Source: an uncultured Acidobacteriota bacterium (GTDB lineage Bacteria; Acidobacteriota; Vicinamibacteria; Vicinamibacterales; UBA8438). From it: a stretch of 8,276 nucleotides of DNA. The stretch lies in assembly GCA_937888665.1 (NCBI GenBank), contig CALBET010000043.1, positions 1-8,276 of the forward strand, in the 5' to 3' direction. A program made the translations under genes and the position numbers. Below the pieces are notes generated by a model, which saw only the letters and a list, made by a program, of their open reading frames with translations, had not been told where the DNA came from and made no database searches. Positions 1 through 5,567 of this stretch are shown one piece after another. Numbering within the stretch: the stretch's first letter is position 1; each line of letters begins with the position of its first letter.

Positions 1-483
1 GCCGCCGACTGGCGCGCGGCCATCCGGGATCACATCGCCCGGCAACGACCGATGCTGGGGATCTGCGTCGGAATGCAGTGGTTGTTCGACGGCAGCACGG
101 AGGCCCCAGGACATCCGGGGCTCGAGATGATGCCGGGCACCTGCTCGCTGATCACGGACCAGGAGGATGCCACGCCGATGGAGCACCGCGGCCCGTCTGA
201 CCGGGTCGGGGGGCGTCTCAAGGTGCCCCACGTCGGCTGGAATACACTGCGGGTGACGAAGCCGTCCTGGCTGCTGGACGGTATCGACGAGGGGGCCCAG
301 GTGTACTTCACGCACTCGTTCGCGGCTCCCGTCACGGACGACTGCGTGGGGGCGACCCGGTACGGCATCGAGTTCGCCGCCGCCGTGGAACGAGGTCTCG
401 TGGGGGGCGTCCAGTTCCACCCCGAGAAATCATCCGACGTCGGTCTCCGGATCTTGCGAAACTTCCTGCGGAAGGCGTCCTAG
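1..483 (+). CDS. hisH: Imidazole glycerol phosphate synthase glutaminase subunit HisH (5'-truncated by window edge)
   Basis: HisH is the class I glutamine amidotransferase subunit that hydrolyses glutamine and channels ammonia to HisF in histidine biosynthesis (cytoplasm). The frame is open from base 1, so the gene starts outside the window; 160 codons are visible and roughly the first 40 residues of the usual ~200 are missing. The nucleophile motif GICVGMQ has its Cys at bases 64-66. The conserved VPHVGWN segment follows, then YFTHSF, then QFHPEKSS with the catalytic His (418-420) and Glu (424-426), so the visible part of the triad is intact. Compared with remembered HisH sequences there are roughly 15 extra residues between PGT and KVPHVGWN (about 157-213). 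The stop lies 4 bases before hisF, which fits co-transcription with its obligate partner. The ATG at base 52 sits inside the catalytic domain and is not the start. Confidence 0.96.
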   Translation, partial: AADWRAAIRDHIARQRPMLGICVGMQWLFDGSTEAPGHPGLEMMPGTCSLITDQEDATPMEHRGPSDRVGGRLKVPHVGWNTLRVTKPSWLLDGIDEGAQVYFTHSFAAPVTDDCVGATRYGIEFAAAVERGLVGGVQFHPEKSSDVGLRILRNFLRKAS

Positions 484-487
484 ACCC

Positions 488-1246
488 ATGCTCTCCAAAC
501 GCATCATCGCCTGTCTGGACGTGCGTGACGGCTCGGTCGTCAAGGGCATCAACTTCGAAGGCCTGCGTCACGCGGGCGACCCGGCCGAGCTCGCCACGCG
601 CTATAACCGTGAGGGCATCGACGAAGTGGTGATCCTGGACATCACCGCGACCATCGAAAAACGCAAGGCGCTGGCCCATACGATTCAGGCGGTCGCTCGC
701 GAGATTTTCCTGCCGCTGTGTGTCGGCGGCGGTATTCGCGGCGAGGAGCACGCCGCGGCCGCGATCGAGGCGGGCGCCGACAAGGTCGGCATCAACACCG
801 CCGCCCTCTCTCATCCTGACCTGATCACCACCCTCGCCAAACGGTATGGCAGTCAGGCCGTCATCGTGGCCATTGACGCCAAGCGTGAGGATGGTCGGTT
901 CAAGATCTACGTCCGCAGCGGTCAACAGGGCACGGAACGTGATGCCGTCGAGTGGGCACGAGAGGCCGCGGACCGAGGCGCTGGCGAGATTCTGCTCACC
1001 TCGATCGACCAAGACGGCACAAAGGCCGGCTTCGACTGCGAGCTGACGGCCGCGGTCTCATCCGCCGTACCGATCCCGGTCATCGCCTCCGGTGGCGCCG
1101 GCACCTTCGACCATTTCGTCGACGTGTTCACGACCGGGCAGGCGGACGCCGCCCTGGCCGCGTCGATCTTTCATTACTCGGAGCACGCGGTCGCCGATCT
1201 CAAGACGCACCTGAGAACCCATGGCATCCCAGTCAGAATTACGTAG
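488..1246 (+). CDS. hisF: Imidazole glycerol phosphate synthase cyclase subunit HisF
   Basis: HisF uses ammonia from HisH to convert PRFAR into imidazole glycerol phosphate and AICAR, linking histidine and purine synthesis. The 252 residues match the family's usual length and (βα)8 barrel. Both catalytic aspartates sit at the expected numbers: Asp11 in ACLDV and Asp130 in VAIDAKR. The SIDQDGTK loop (Asp174, Asp176) and the phosphate-binding VGGGIR (79-84) and ASGGAG (200-205) motifs are present. The ATG at 488 puts ACLDV at the right distance from the N terminus; the nearest purine-rich sequence (GAAGG around 471-475) is too far to be a good ribosome binding site, so translation may be coupled to the end of hisH 4 bases upstream. 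Nothing looks damaged. Confidence 0.98.
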   Translation: MLSKRIIACLDVRDGSVVKGINFEGLRHAGDPAELATRYNREGIDEVVILDITATIEKRKALAHTIQAVAREIFLPLCVGGGIRGEEHAAAAIEAGADKVGINTAALSHPDLITTLAKRYGSQAVIVAIDAKREDGRFKIYVRSGQQGTERDAVEWAREAADRGAGEILLTSIDQDGTKAGFDCELTAAVSSAVPIPVIASGGAGTFDHFVDVFTTGQADAALAASIFHYSEHAVADLKTHLRTHGIPVRIT

Positions 1247-1255
1247 TTACGAACC

Positions 1256-1963
1256 ATGCTTATTCCGTCGATCGACTTGAAGGGCGGCAAGGTCGTGCAG
1301 CTTGTCCAGGGTCAACGGTTGGCCCTCGAGAGCGACGACCTCGACGGCTGGGTTTCGCGCTTCGCCCGCTTCCCGAAGGTGCAGCTCATCGACCTTGACG
1401 CCGCCCTGGGCACCGGCACCAACGACGCGCTGGTCCAACAGGTCGCCCCTCAGCTGCCGTGCCGCGTCGGCGGAGGTATTCGCTCGGTCGAGCGGGCACG
1501 AGAAGTGCTCGAATACGGCGCGCGGGCGGTCATCGTCAGCTCGTCGTTGTTCCGCAACGGCCAGCCTGATCTGGTATTCGCCAAGGCGCTGGCTGACGCC
1601 GTTGGGGCCGAGCGTGTCATCGCCGCGGTCGACAGCAAAGGGGGACGAGTCGTGATCCGCGGGTGGACCGAACCGGTGGACGTGACGGCCGTGGAAGCGG
1701 CACAGGCCCTGGAACCCTACTGCGCCGAATTCCTGTACACCCATGTCGACCGAGAGGGCATGATGAGCGGTACCGACATGGACGCGGTGCGGGCCGTCGC
1801 GGCGGCCACCTCCCGTCGGGTCACGGCGGCGGGCGGCATCACGACCCGCGAAGAAATCGATACGTTGGACGCGGCCGGTATCGACTCGGTGGTCGGCATG
1901 GCGATTTACACCGGCACGCTGTCGTTGGACGACGCCCCCGCCGATTCGACGCCTCAGGCCTGA
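1256..1963 (+). CDS. hisA: Phosphoribosylformimino-5-aminoimidazole carboxamide ribotide isomerase HisA (divergent type)
   Basis: HisA isomerises ProFAR to PRFAR, the substrate of HisH/HisF. The 235-residue barrel begins MLIPSIDLKGG with the catalytic acid candidate Asp7; the second catalytic Asp is Asp126 in AVDSKGGR, followed by the usual RGW. VGGGIRS (71-77) and AAGGIT (191-196) are the two phosphate-binding loops, and YTHVDREG (161-168) holds the Thr that the family uses near the substrate. The segment around YCAEFLYTHVDREGMMSG differs from the enterobacterial type and recalls, from memory, a clade seen in Acidobacteriota and faintly the eukaryotic HIS6 proteins. About 14 residues at the C terminus (SLDDAPADSTPQA) look like an unstructured tail. 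It lies 9 bases after hisF. A PriA-like dual HisA/TrpF role cannot be ruled out, but nothing visible supports it. Confidence 0.93.
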   Translation: MLIPSIDLKGGKVVQLVQGQRLALESDDLDGWVSRFARFPKVQLIDLDAALGTGTNDALVQQVAPQLPCRVGGGIRSVERAREVLEYGARAVIVSSSLFRNGQPDLVFAKALADAVGAERVIAAVDSKGGRVVIRGWTEPVDVTAVEAAQALEPYCAEFLYTHVDREGMMSGTDMDAVRAVAAATSRRVTAAGGITTREEIDTLDAAGIDSVVGMAIYTGTLSLDDAPADSTPQA

Positions 1964-2006
1964 CGCCACACGCTGGTCGCGAGCCGACGGCGACCCGAGA
2001 CACACG

Positions 2007-2762
2007 ATGACCCAAGAGTGGGACCCCGACACCTATTCAGAGCATGGCCGGTTCGTCTCGGACCTCGGCGCGCCCGTGGTCGACCTGCTTGAACCGAAGG
2101 CGGGCGAGCGCGTGCTCGACATCGGGTGCGGTGATGGCGCGCTGACCGAGCGCTTCCGACGGGCCGGCTGTGAGGTGGTGGCCATCGACACCAGCCCCGA
2201 ACAGGTCTGGGCGGCGATGGAGCGAGGCCTGGACGCACGGATCATGGACGCGACCGAGTTGGTGTTCGACGCGGAGTTCGACGCCGTGTTCAGCAACGCG
2301 GTGCTGCACTGGATTCCGGAAGTCGACCAGGCCATCGAACGCATCTACGCGGCGCTGCGACCGGGCGGCCGTTTCGTGGCGGAGTTTGGCGGCGCCGGCT
2401 GTGTGGCGTCGATCCGAGAGTCGTTCACGGCCGCGCTCGGGGAGCGGGGCGTCGATGGGGCCAGTGTCGACCCCTGGTACTTCCCGACCGCCGACCAGTA
2501 TCGTGCCCGCCTGGAAGCGGGCGGCTTCGTGATCGACTCGCTCCAGCTCTTTCCTCGCCCCACACCGCTGCCCGGCGACGTCACCCACTGGCTGGAGGTG
2601 TTCGCCCAACCGTTTCTCCAGGGCGTACCAGAGAGCGACCGCCCCGCGTTGCTCCAGGACGTGCGCACACGGCTGGAGCCCAGAATCCGGAGCGCGGACG
2701 GAGTCTGGATCGTCGACTACGTGCGCTTACGATTCGCGGCCAGGCGGCCGGCCACCTCCTGA
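2007..2762 (+). CDS. Class I SAM-dependent methyltransferase (trans-aconitate methyltransferase-like)
   Basis: A 251-residue cytoplasmic methyltransferase with a Rossmann fold. Motif I is VLDIGCGDG (36-44), the acidic residue ending strand β2 is Asp61 in AIDTS, Asp81 in MDATEL fits the adenine-contacting position, and FSNAVLHWI (95-103) followed by LRPGGRFV (117-124) are the later core strands. The N-terminal WDPDTY and the SNAVLHW/GGRFVAEFGG pattern resemble trans-aconitate 2-methyltransferase (Tam) and related proteins, but the substrate cannot be read from sequence. The start ATG is preceded by only a weak purine run (CGAG, about 9 bases upstream). It follows hisA by 43 bases with no visible terminator, so it may be a passenger at the end of the his transcript; no role in histidine synthesis is implied. 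Confidence 0.88.
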   Translation: MTQEWDPDTYSEHGRFVSDLGAPVVDLLEPKAGERVLDIGCGDGALTERFRRAGCEVVAIDTSPEQVWAAMERGLDARIMDATELVFDAEFDAVFSNAVLHWIPEVDQAIERIYAALRPGGRFVAEFGGAGCVASIRESFTAALGERGVDGASVDPWYFPTADQYRARLEAGGFVIDSLQLFPRPTPLPGDVTHWLEVFAQPFLQGVPESDRPALLQDVRTRLEPRIRSADGVWIVDYVRLRFAARRPATS

Positions 2763-2765
2763 CGC

Positions 2766-2784
2766 CTGGTGGCAACGCCACCGG
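2766..2784. terminator. Hairpin between convergent genes, possible terminator without T tract
   Basis: Four bases after the methyltransferase stop, GGTGGC (2768-2773) and GCCACC (2777-2782) form a perfect 6-bp stem with an AAC loop, extended by one T-G and one C-G pair to 8 bp. No T run follows on either strand, so this is not a classical intrinsic terminator, but its position at a convergent junction suits transcription ending for the upstream + strand genes. Confidence 0.4.
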
Positions 2785-2956
2785 CCAGCACCCGCATGAC
2801 TGACCGCACCAGCTGCTGCATCGTCGGAGTTCCTCGACTTCAACCGCCTTCCCCTGTTCCTGTGCGTGTTCGGCCGGAGGCACCCACCCCTGGGCCCAAC
2901 CCAGCCAGTGCACCGCCACGTGTAGCGGCAGTAGTCGAGTGACTCCAGAAACACCT
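2785..2956. other. Non-coding gap between convergent methyltransferase and rfbA
   Basis: About 170 bases with no recognisable gene on either strand. The - strand has open frames across it (for example 2727-2954), rich in Trp, Cys and Arg, and none shows a familiar motif or a good ribosome binding site. Apart from the hairpin at its left end I see no repeat, promoter or RNA motif that I can support. Confidence 0.5.
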
Positions 2957-3838
2957 CTATCGGTCAGACCTCGCCTGCAGTTCCATCAGATACGCACCGT
3001 AGGCGGTCTTGGAGAGAGGCTCCGCTAGTGCCGCAAGTTGCCGACGGTCGATCCAGCCCAGGTCAAAGGCCACCTCCTCAGGGCAGGCCACCTGCAAGCC
3101 CTGACGCGACTGAATCGTTTGGATGAAGTTCGCCGCCTGCAGGAGGGCCTCGGGAGTGCCGGTGTCGAGCCACGCGACGCCCCTCCCGAGCTTCTCGACG
3201 CGCAGCGCCCCCTGCTCCAAATAGAGCCTGTTGAGGTCCGTAATCTCGAGTTCCCCGCGAGCCGACGGCGTCAATGAATCCGCCAACTCGACCACCTGGG
3301 CATCGTAGAAATACAGCCCGGTCACCGCGTAGTTCGACTTCGGCGCCGTGGGCTTCTCGGCGAGGCCCAAGACCGTGCCATCCTCGTCGAACTCCACGAC
3401 CCCGAAATCCTCCGGGTTCTTGACGTGGTAGCCGAACACCGTCGCTCCGCGGTCCTGCTGGGCAGTCGTCTGAAGCAGTCCCTTCAGCCCATGACCGTAA
3501 AAGATGTTGTCACCCAGCACGAGCGCACATCCCTCGGCGCCCACAAAATCCCTACCGATGAGAAACGCTTGGGCCAAGCCGTCGGGGCTCGGCTGCACCT
3601 TGTACTCGAGCCGCATTCCCCACTGACTGCCGTCCCCCAGTAGCTGTTGAAACATCGTCTGTTGATGAGGCGTCGTGATCACGAGGACCTCACGGATACC
3701 CGCCAGCATGAGCGTCGTGAGGGGGTAATAGACCATCGGTTTGTCGTAGATGGCCATCAGCTGCTTGCTCACCGCTTTGGTCAACGGGTGCAGCCGCGTA
3801 CCGGAACCTCCCGCGAGAATAATGCCCTTGTCGATCAC
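2957..3838 (-). CDS. rfbA: Glucose-1-phosphate thymidylyltransferase RfbA/RmlA
   Basis: RmlA makes dTDP-glucose from glucose-1-phosphate and dTTP, the first step of dTDP-L-rhamnose synthesis for O-antigen and other surface polysaccharides. The 293 residues are the normal length. The nucleotide-binding signature GGSGTRL (10-16) with SKQL (24-27, Lys25) and YDKPM (31-35) is intact, as are LGDN (108-111) with the metal-binding Asp110, EKP (161-163) and WLDTGT (223-228) with the second metal-binding Asp225. The start codon is GTG at 3836-3838 with a good ribosome binding site, GAGGA, about 7 bases upstream on the - strand. No rmlB, rmlC or rmlD lies in the window, so either the pathway genes are downstream elsewhere or this is a lone copy. 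Confidence 0.97.
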   Translation of the reverse strand: MIDKGIILAGGSGTRLHPLTKAVSKQLMAIYDKPMVYYPLTTLMLAGIREVLVITTPHQQTMFQQLLGDGSQWGMRLEYKVQPSPDGLAQAFLIGRDFVGAEGCALVLGDNIFYGHGLKGLLQTTAQQDRGATVFGYHVKNPEDFGVVEFDEDGTVLGLAEKPTAPKSNYAVTGLYFYDAQVVELADSLTPSARGELEITDLNRLYLEQGALRVEKLGRGVAWLDTGTPEALLQAANFIQTIQSRQGLQVACPEEVAFDLGWIDRRQLAALAEPLSKTAYGAYLMELQARSDR

Positions 3839-4130
3839 AGTCTCTTCCTCGGTCGCTCGCTATCGCGCGCCGTAGCCACGCCGCACTCGTGTTACGCCAC
3901 TCACCAACCCGTGTGTGCCAGATCGGACGGACCTTGCGGCCGGGTCGAGGGGCGGCGTCATGGATGGAAGTGTGCGACGGAAAGGCTGGCACGCCAGCCC
4001 TTCGAGAAAGAGCCGTTCGTTCCGTTTTTGAACAGTTCTATGAATTTCTTGGTCGCACGACCGAGGAGGGCGCCCTTGGCCGACAGAGACAGTCCACGGG
4101 ACGCATTTAGTTAGGACACAGATGATGGCG
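3839..4130 (-). promoter_or_regulatory. Gap upstream of rfbA, presumed to hold its promoter
   Basis: This 292-base stretch lies between the end of the HAD gene and the rfbA start, both on the - strand. It must carry either the rfbA promoter or a read-through leader. I could not identify a convincing -35/-10 pair. It contains a short AT-richer patch (about 4005-4050), a perfect palindrome (3984-3999) and, next to rfbA, its ribosome binding site. Open frames crossing it lack motifs and extend into neighbouring genes, so I see no additional gene. Confidence 0.4.
3984..3999 (-). terminator. Perfect 7-bp-arm palindrome downstream of the HAD gene; possible terminator
   Basis: GGCTGGC and GCCAGCC are separated by only AC; as RNA this folds as a 6-bp stem with a 4-base loop. 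On the - strand it is followed by TTTCC, so it could end transcription of the cupredoxin-HAD unit, whose last stop codon lies about 130 bases upstream. The weak T tract and the distance leave an operator role for rfbA equally possible. Confidence 0.35.
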
Positions 4131-4949
4131 CTATCGAATTCCCAGCTTATCGGCGAGATCGTTGAAATCAGTCGCCACGATGTCGAAATCCGGATCTGGC
4201 GTGGTGTCGATCTCGCGATCAGGACCGTATTCGTCCGGCCGGGGGACATAGCCCGTCTTGAGACCGAGCGCGGCCGCGGCGCGTAAGTCGCCCTTGTGCG
4301 CCGCCACCATCATGACCTCCTCCGGCTTGAGGCCCAGCAGGTCGGCCGCGGTGAGATACACCTCGGGATCCGGCTTGTAGTGTTTGGCGAGTTCTGACGA
4401 GAGCACCGCGTCCCATGGCAACCCGCTGTGTTTCGCCATGTTCACCAGCAACGCCACATTCCCGTTCGACAGCGTCGACAGCACGTAGCGCGTCTTGAGC
4501 CGAGTCAAGCCGGACACGGTGTCGGGCCATGGCTCCAGGCGGTGCCACGCGCGGTTGAAGTTGTCCCGATCGGCCTCGCCAAGCGGGGTCAACCCGTGCT
4601 TCGGAATCAGATCGTCCAGAATCATCCGATGCAGGTCATCGATACGCATCCAGGGGAGTTCACCGCTACGCACGCGCTGCATCGCGGGGCCGTAGCCGCC
4701 ACGCCACTCGTCCGCGAACTGCGCCCAGTCGACTTCGAAGCCGAAACGGGTGCTGAGCTCCTGCCCTTCGCGGATGAGCGACGACCGCCAGTCGACCACG
4801 GTCCCGAACACGTCGAACGTCATCGCCTTGACCATCGCGAGCCGCTCCGAGGCCGGCTGGGCGCGACCGGACAAGCCAGACACCAGCACGCCCATGCCGA
4901 TCACGGCCACGAACGCCAGCGCCTTGGGACCCCGTGTGAAAATTGACAT
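4131..4949 (-). CDS. HAD-superfamily hydrolase, haloacid dehalogenase type II-like, with N-terminal signal peptide
   Basis: A 272-residue HAD hydrolase. Residues 1-9 are basic/polar, 10-28 hydrophobic, and GRA-QP (28-32) resembles a signal peptidase I site, so the protein is probably exported. The HAD core starts at FDVFGT (45-50) with nucleophile Asp46; Arg83, Ser161 in LSNGN, Lys192 in YKPD and Tyr198 align by eye with Arg41, Ser118, Lys151 and Tyr157 of L-2-haloacid dehalogenase. The last motif reads VAAHKGD, so the Ser175, Asn177 and Trp179 positions are Ala, His and Gly; dehalogenation is therefore uncertain. The ATG start is supported by GGAG 6 bases upstream, inside the end of the cupredoxin gene, 3 bases away. 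An in-frame ATG at 4833-4835, with GGAG 9 bases upstream, could give a shorter cytoplasmic form of 234 residues. Confidence 0.85.
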   Translation of the reverse strand: MSIFTRGPKALAFVAVIGMGVLVSGLSGRAQPASERLAMVKAMTFDVFGTVVDWRSSLIREGQELSTRFGFEVDWAQFADEWRGGYGPAMQRVRSGELPWMRIDDLHRMILDDLIPKHGLTPLGEADRDNFNRAWHRLEPWPDTVSGLTRLKTRYVLSTLSNGNVALLVNMAKHSGLPWDAVLSSELAKHYKPDPEVYLTAADLLGLKPEEVMMVAAHKGDLRAAAALGLKTGYVPRPDEYGPDREIDTTPDPDFDIVATDFNDLADKLGIR

Positions 4950-4952
4950 CTA

Positions 4953-5336
4953 TTACTCCACGATAATGATGGTGCCGAGGAGGCCAGGATTCTGCGCGTC
5001 CAGATGGTCGTGAAAGCCGCAGGTCTGGACCGCCACGAGGTTGCCGGTCTCCCGGCTCTGACCGGGCGACAAGTATCCCACCTGGTTGAGCTCCGGGCAT
5101 TCGAGATGGGCCGGATGATCATCCGACGACATGTCATGTACGCCGTCGTCGTTGTTCACGAACAGGACCCGCCCACCTGCCTGAATCTGGATGCTCCGCG
5201 GACTCACGCCGGCGGCGCTGATGGTGACCACGTTGGTCGCGGTCGTCTCCGGTGAGACCGTGGGCGCCACCGGGCTCTCGCCGCTGCATCCAACCCCAAG
5301 CATGACCAACCCGGCCGTCAGTTTCCACGCGCACAT
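4953..5336 (-). CDS. Small exported cupredoxin-like protein, probable lipoprotein
   Basis: A 127-residue protein with a hydrophobic N-terminal segment (4-16) ending at Cys17 (GVGC), which looks like a lipoprotein signal although Gly rather than Leu sits at -3. A Ser/Thr/Pro/Glu linker (18-34) leads to a cupredoxin domain: NVVTI, then VLFVNND (57-63), His67 in GVHDM, and near the end TCGFHDH with Cys106, His109 and His111, then LGTIIIVE. This fits a type 1 copper site using His67, Cys106 and His109 or His111. No Met follows at the axial position; Gln115 or Leu112 might fill it. I chose the ATG at 5334-5336, preceded by GGGGG 6 bases upstream, over a TTG start at 5378 that would bury the signal peptide behind 14 residues. 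It is translated just ahead of the HAD gene. The role, whether electron transfer or copper binding, is unknown. Confidence 0.82.
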   Translation of the reverse strand: MCAWKLTAGLVMLGVGCSGESPVAPTVSPETTATNVVTISAAGVSPRSIQIQAGGRVLFVNNDDGVHDMSSDDHPAHLECPELNQVGYLSPGQSRETGNLVAVQTCGFHDHLDAQNPGLLGTIIIVE

Positions 5337-5401
5337 CGCGTACCCCCATATCTTGTCCCAAAGCCCTTGACGGCACAACGGCCGCCCCTGGCTTGGACCG
5401 G

Positions 5402-5498
5402 CCAGAGCGGGCCGAGGTTACATCGCACGAGGACGGGATCCGGCGGGACGGAGTAACATCTGCCACGAAGGGCGGCGGTGTCCCATCCAGAGCGGGCC
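5402..5498 (+). repeat. 12-base perfect direct repeat pair in the divergent promoter
   Basis: CCAGAGCGGGCC occurs at 5402-5413 and again at 5487-5498, 85 bases apart start to start. Between the two copies lie the related segments at 5413-5424 and 5449-5460, both followed by a CACGA. A perfect 12-base match within 231 bases is more than I would expect by chance even at this GC content, but its function is unknown. Confidence 0.55.
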
Positions 5499-5523
5499 AC
5501 CGTGCGTAGAAGTCTATGAGGCG

Positions 5524-5553
5524 GTCGGCGCACGCCGACTCAGCCCTCAGGGC
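5524..5553 (+). repeat. Tandem hairpin-forming palindromes just upstream of the sigma factor start
   Basis: GTCGGCG (5524-5530) and CGCCGAC (5533-5539) form a perfect inverted repeat around CA. Immediately after it, GCCC (5543-5546) and GGGC (5550-5553) form a shorter stem with a TCA loop. The second stem ends 14 bases before the sigma ATG at 5568. They could be an operator or folded elements in the 5' leader of the sigma mRNA. Confidence 0.5.
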
Positions 5554-5567
5554 ACGAGCCACGACGC

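Larger units (their letters stand above)
5337..5567. promoter_or_regulatory. Divergent promoter region between cupredoxin-HAD unit and ECF sigma operon
   Basis: This 231-base region must start transcription in both directions. It holds a perfect 12-base direct repeat (CCAGAGCGGGCC at 5402-5413 and 5487-5498), an imperfect repeat pair around CGAGGTTACATC (5413-5424) and CGGAGTAACATC (5449-5460), and two palindromes just before the sigma start. I do not see a convincing σ70 -35/-10 pair. ECF operons are often autoregulated, so one of these repeats may belong to the sigma factor's own promoter; that is inference. Confidence 0.6.

Noticed and set aside
332..1012. Long - strand open frame opposite hisH/hisF
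   Set aside because: Antisense shadow of two intact his genes with no family resemblance.
1247..2032. Long - strand open frame (261 codons) opposite hisA
   Set aside because: It is antisense to a clear hisA, has low-complexity Arg/Gly-rich translation, no motif and no ribosome binding site; high-GC DNA routinely gives such shadows.
2727..2954. Possible degenerate gene on the - strand between rfbA and the methyltransferase
   Set aside because: No recognisable domain, and it runs into the methyltransferase gene; no evidence of a decayed transposase or other family.
3867..3908. Faint resemblance of the - strand near GGTGAGTGGCGTAACACG to a 16S rRNA segment
   Set aside because: Only a few bases match, with no continuing rRNA sequence on either side; coincidence.
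4029..4037. GAACAGTTC palindrome as a possible LexA-type operator
   Set aside because: The half-site spacing does not match known SOS boxes, and it is not placed near a plausible start.
3860..4249. - strand frame of 129 codons spanning the HAD gene end and the rfbA upstream gap
   Set aside because: More than a third overlaps the HAD gene in another frame, and no motif or ribosome binding site supports it.
5337..5378. Longer start (TTG at 5376-5378) for the cupredoxin gene
   Set aside because: It would place 14 polar residues before the signal peptide; the ATG at 5334-5336 has a G-rich ribosome binding site and gives a normal lipoprotein-like N terminus.
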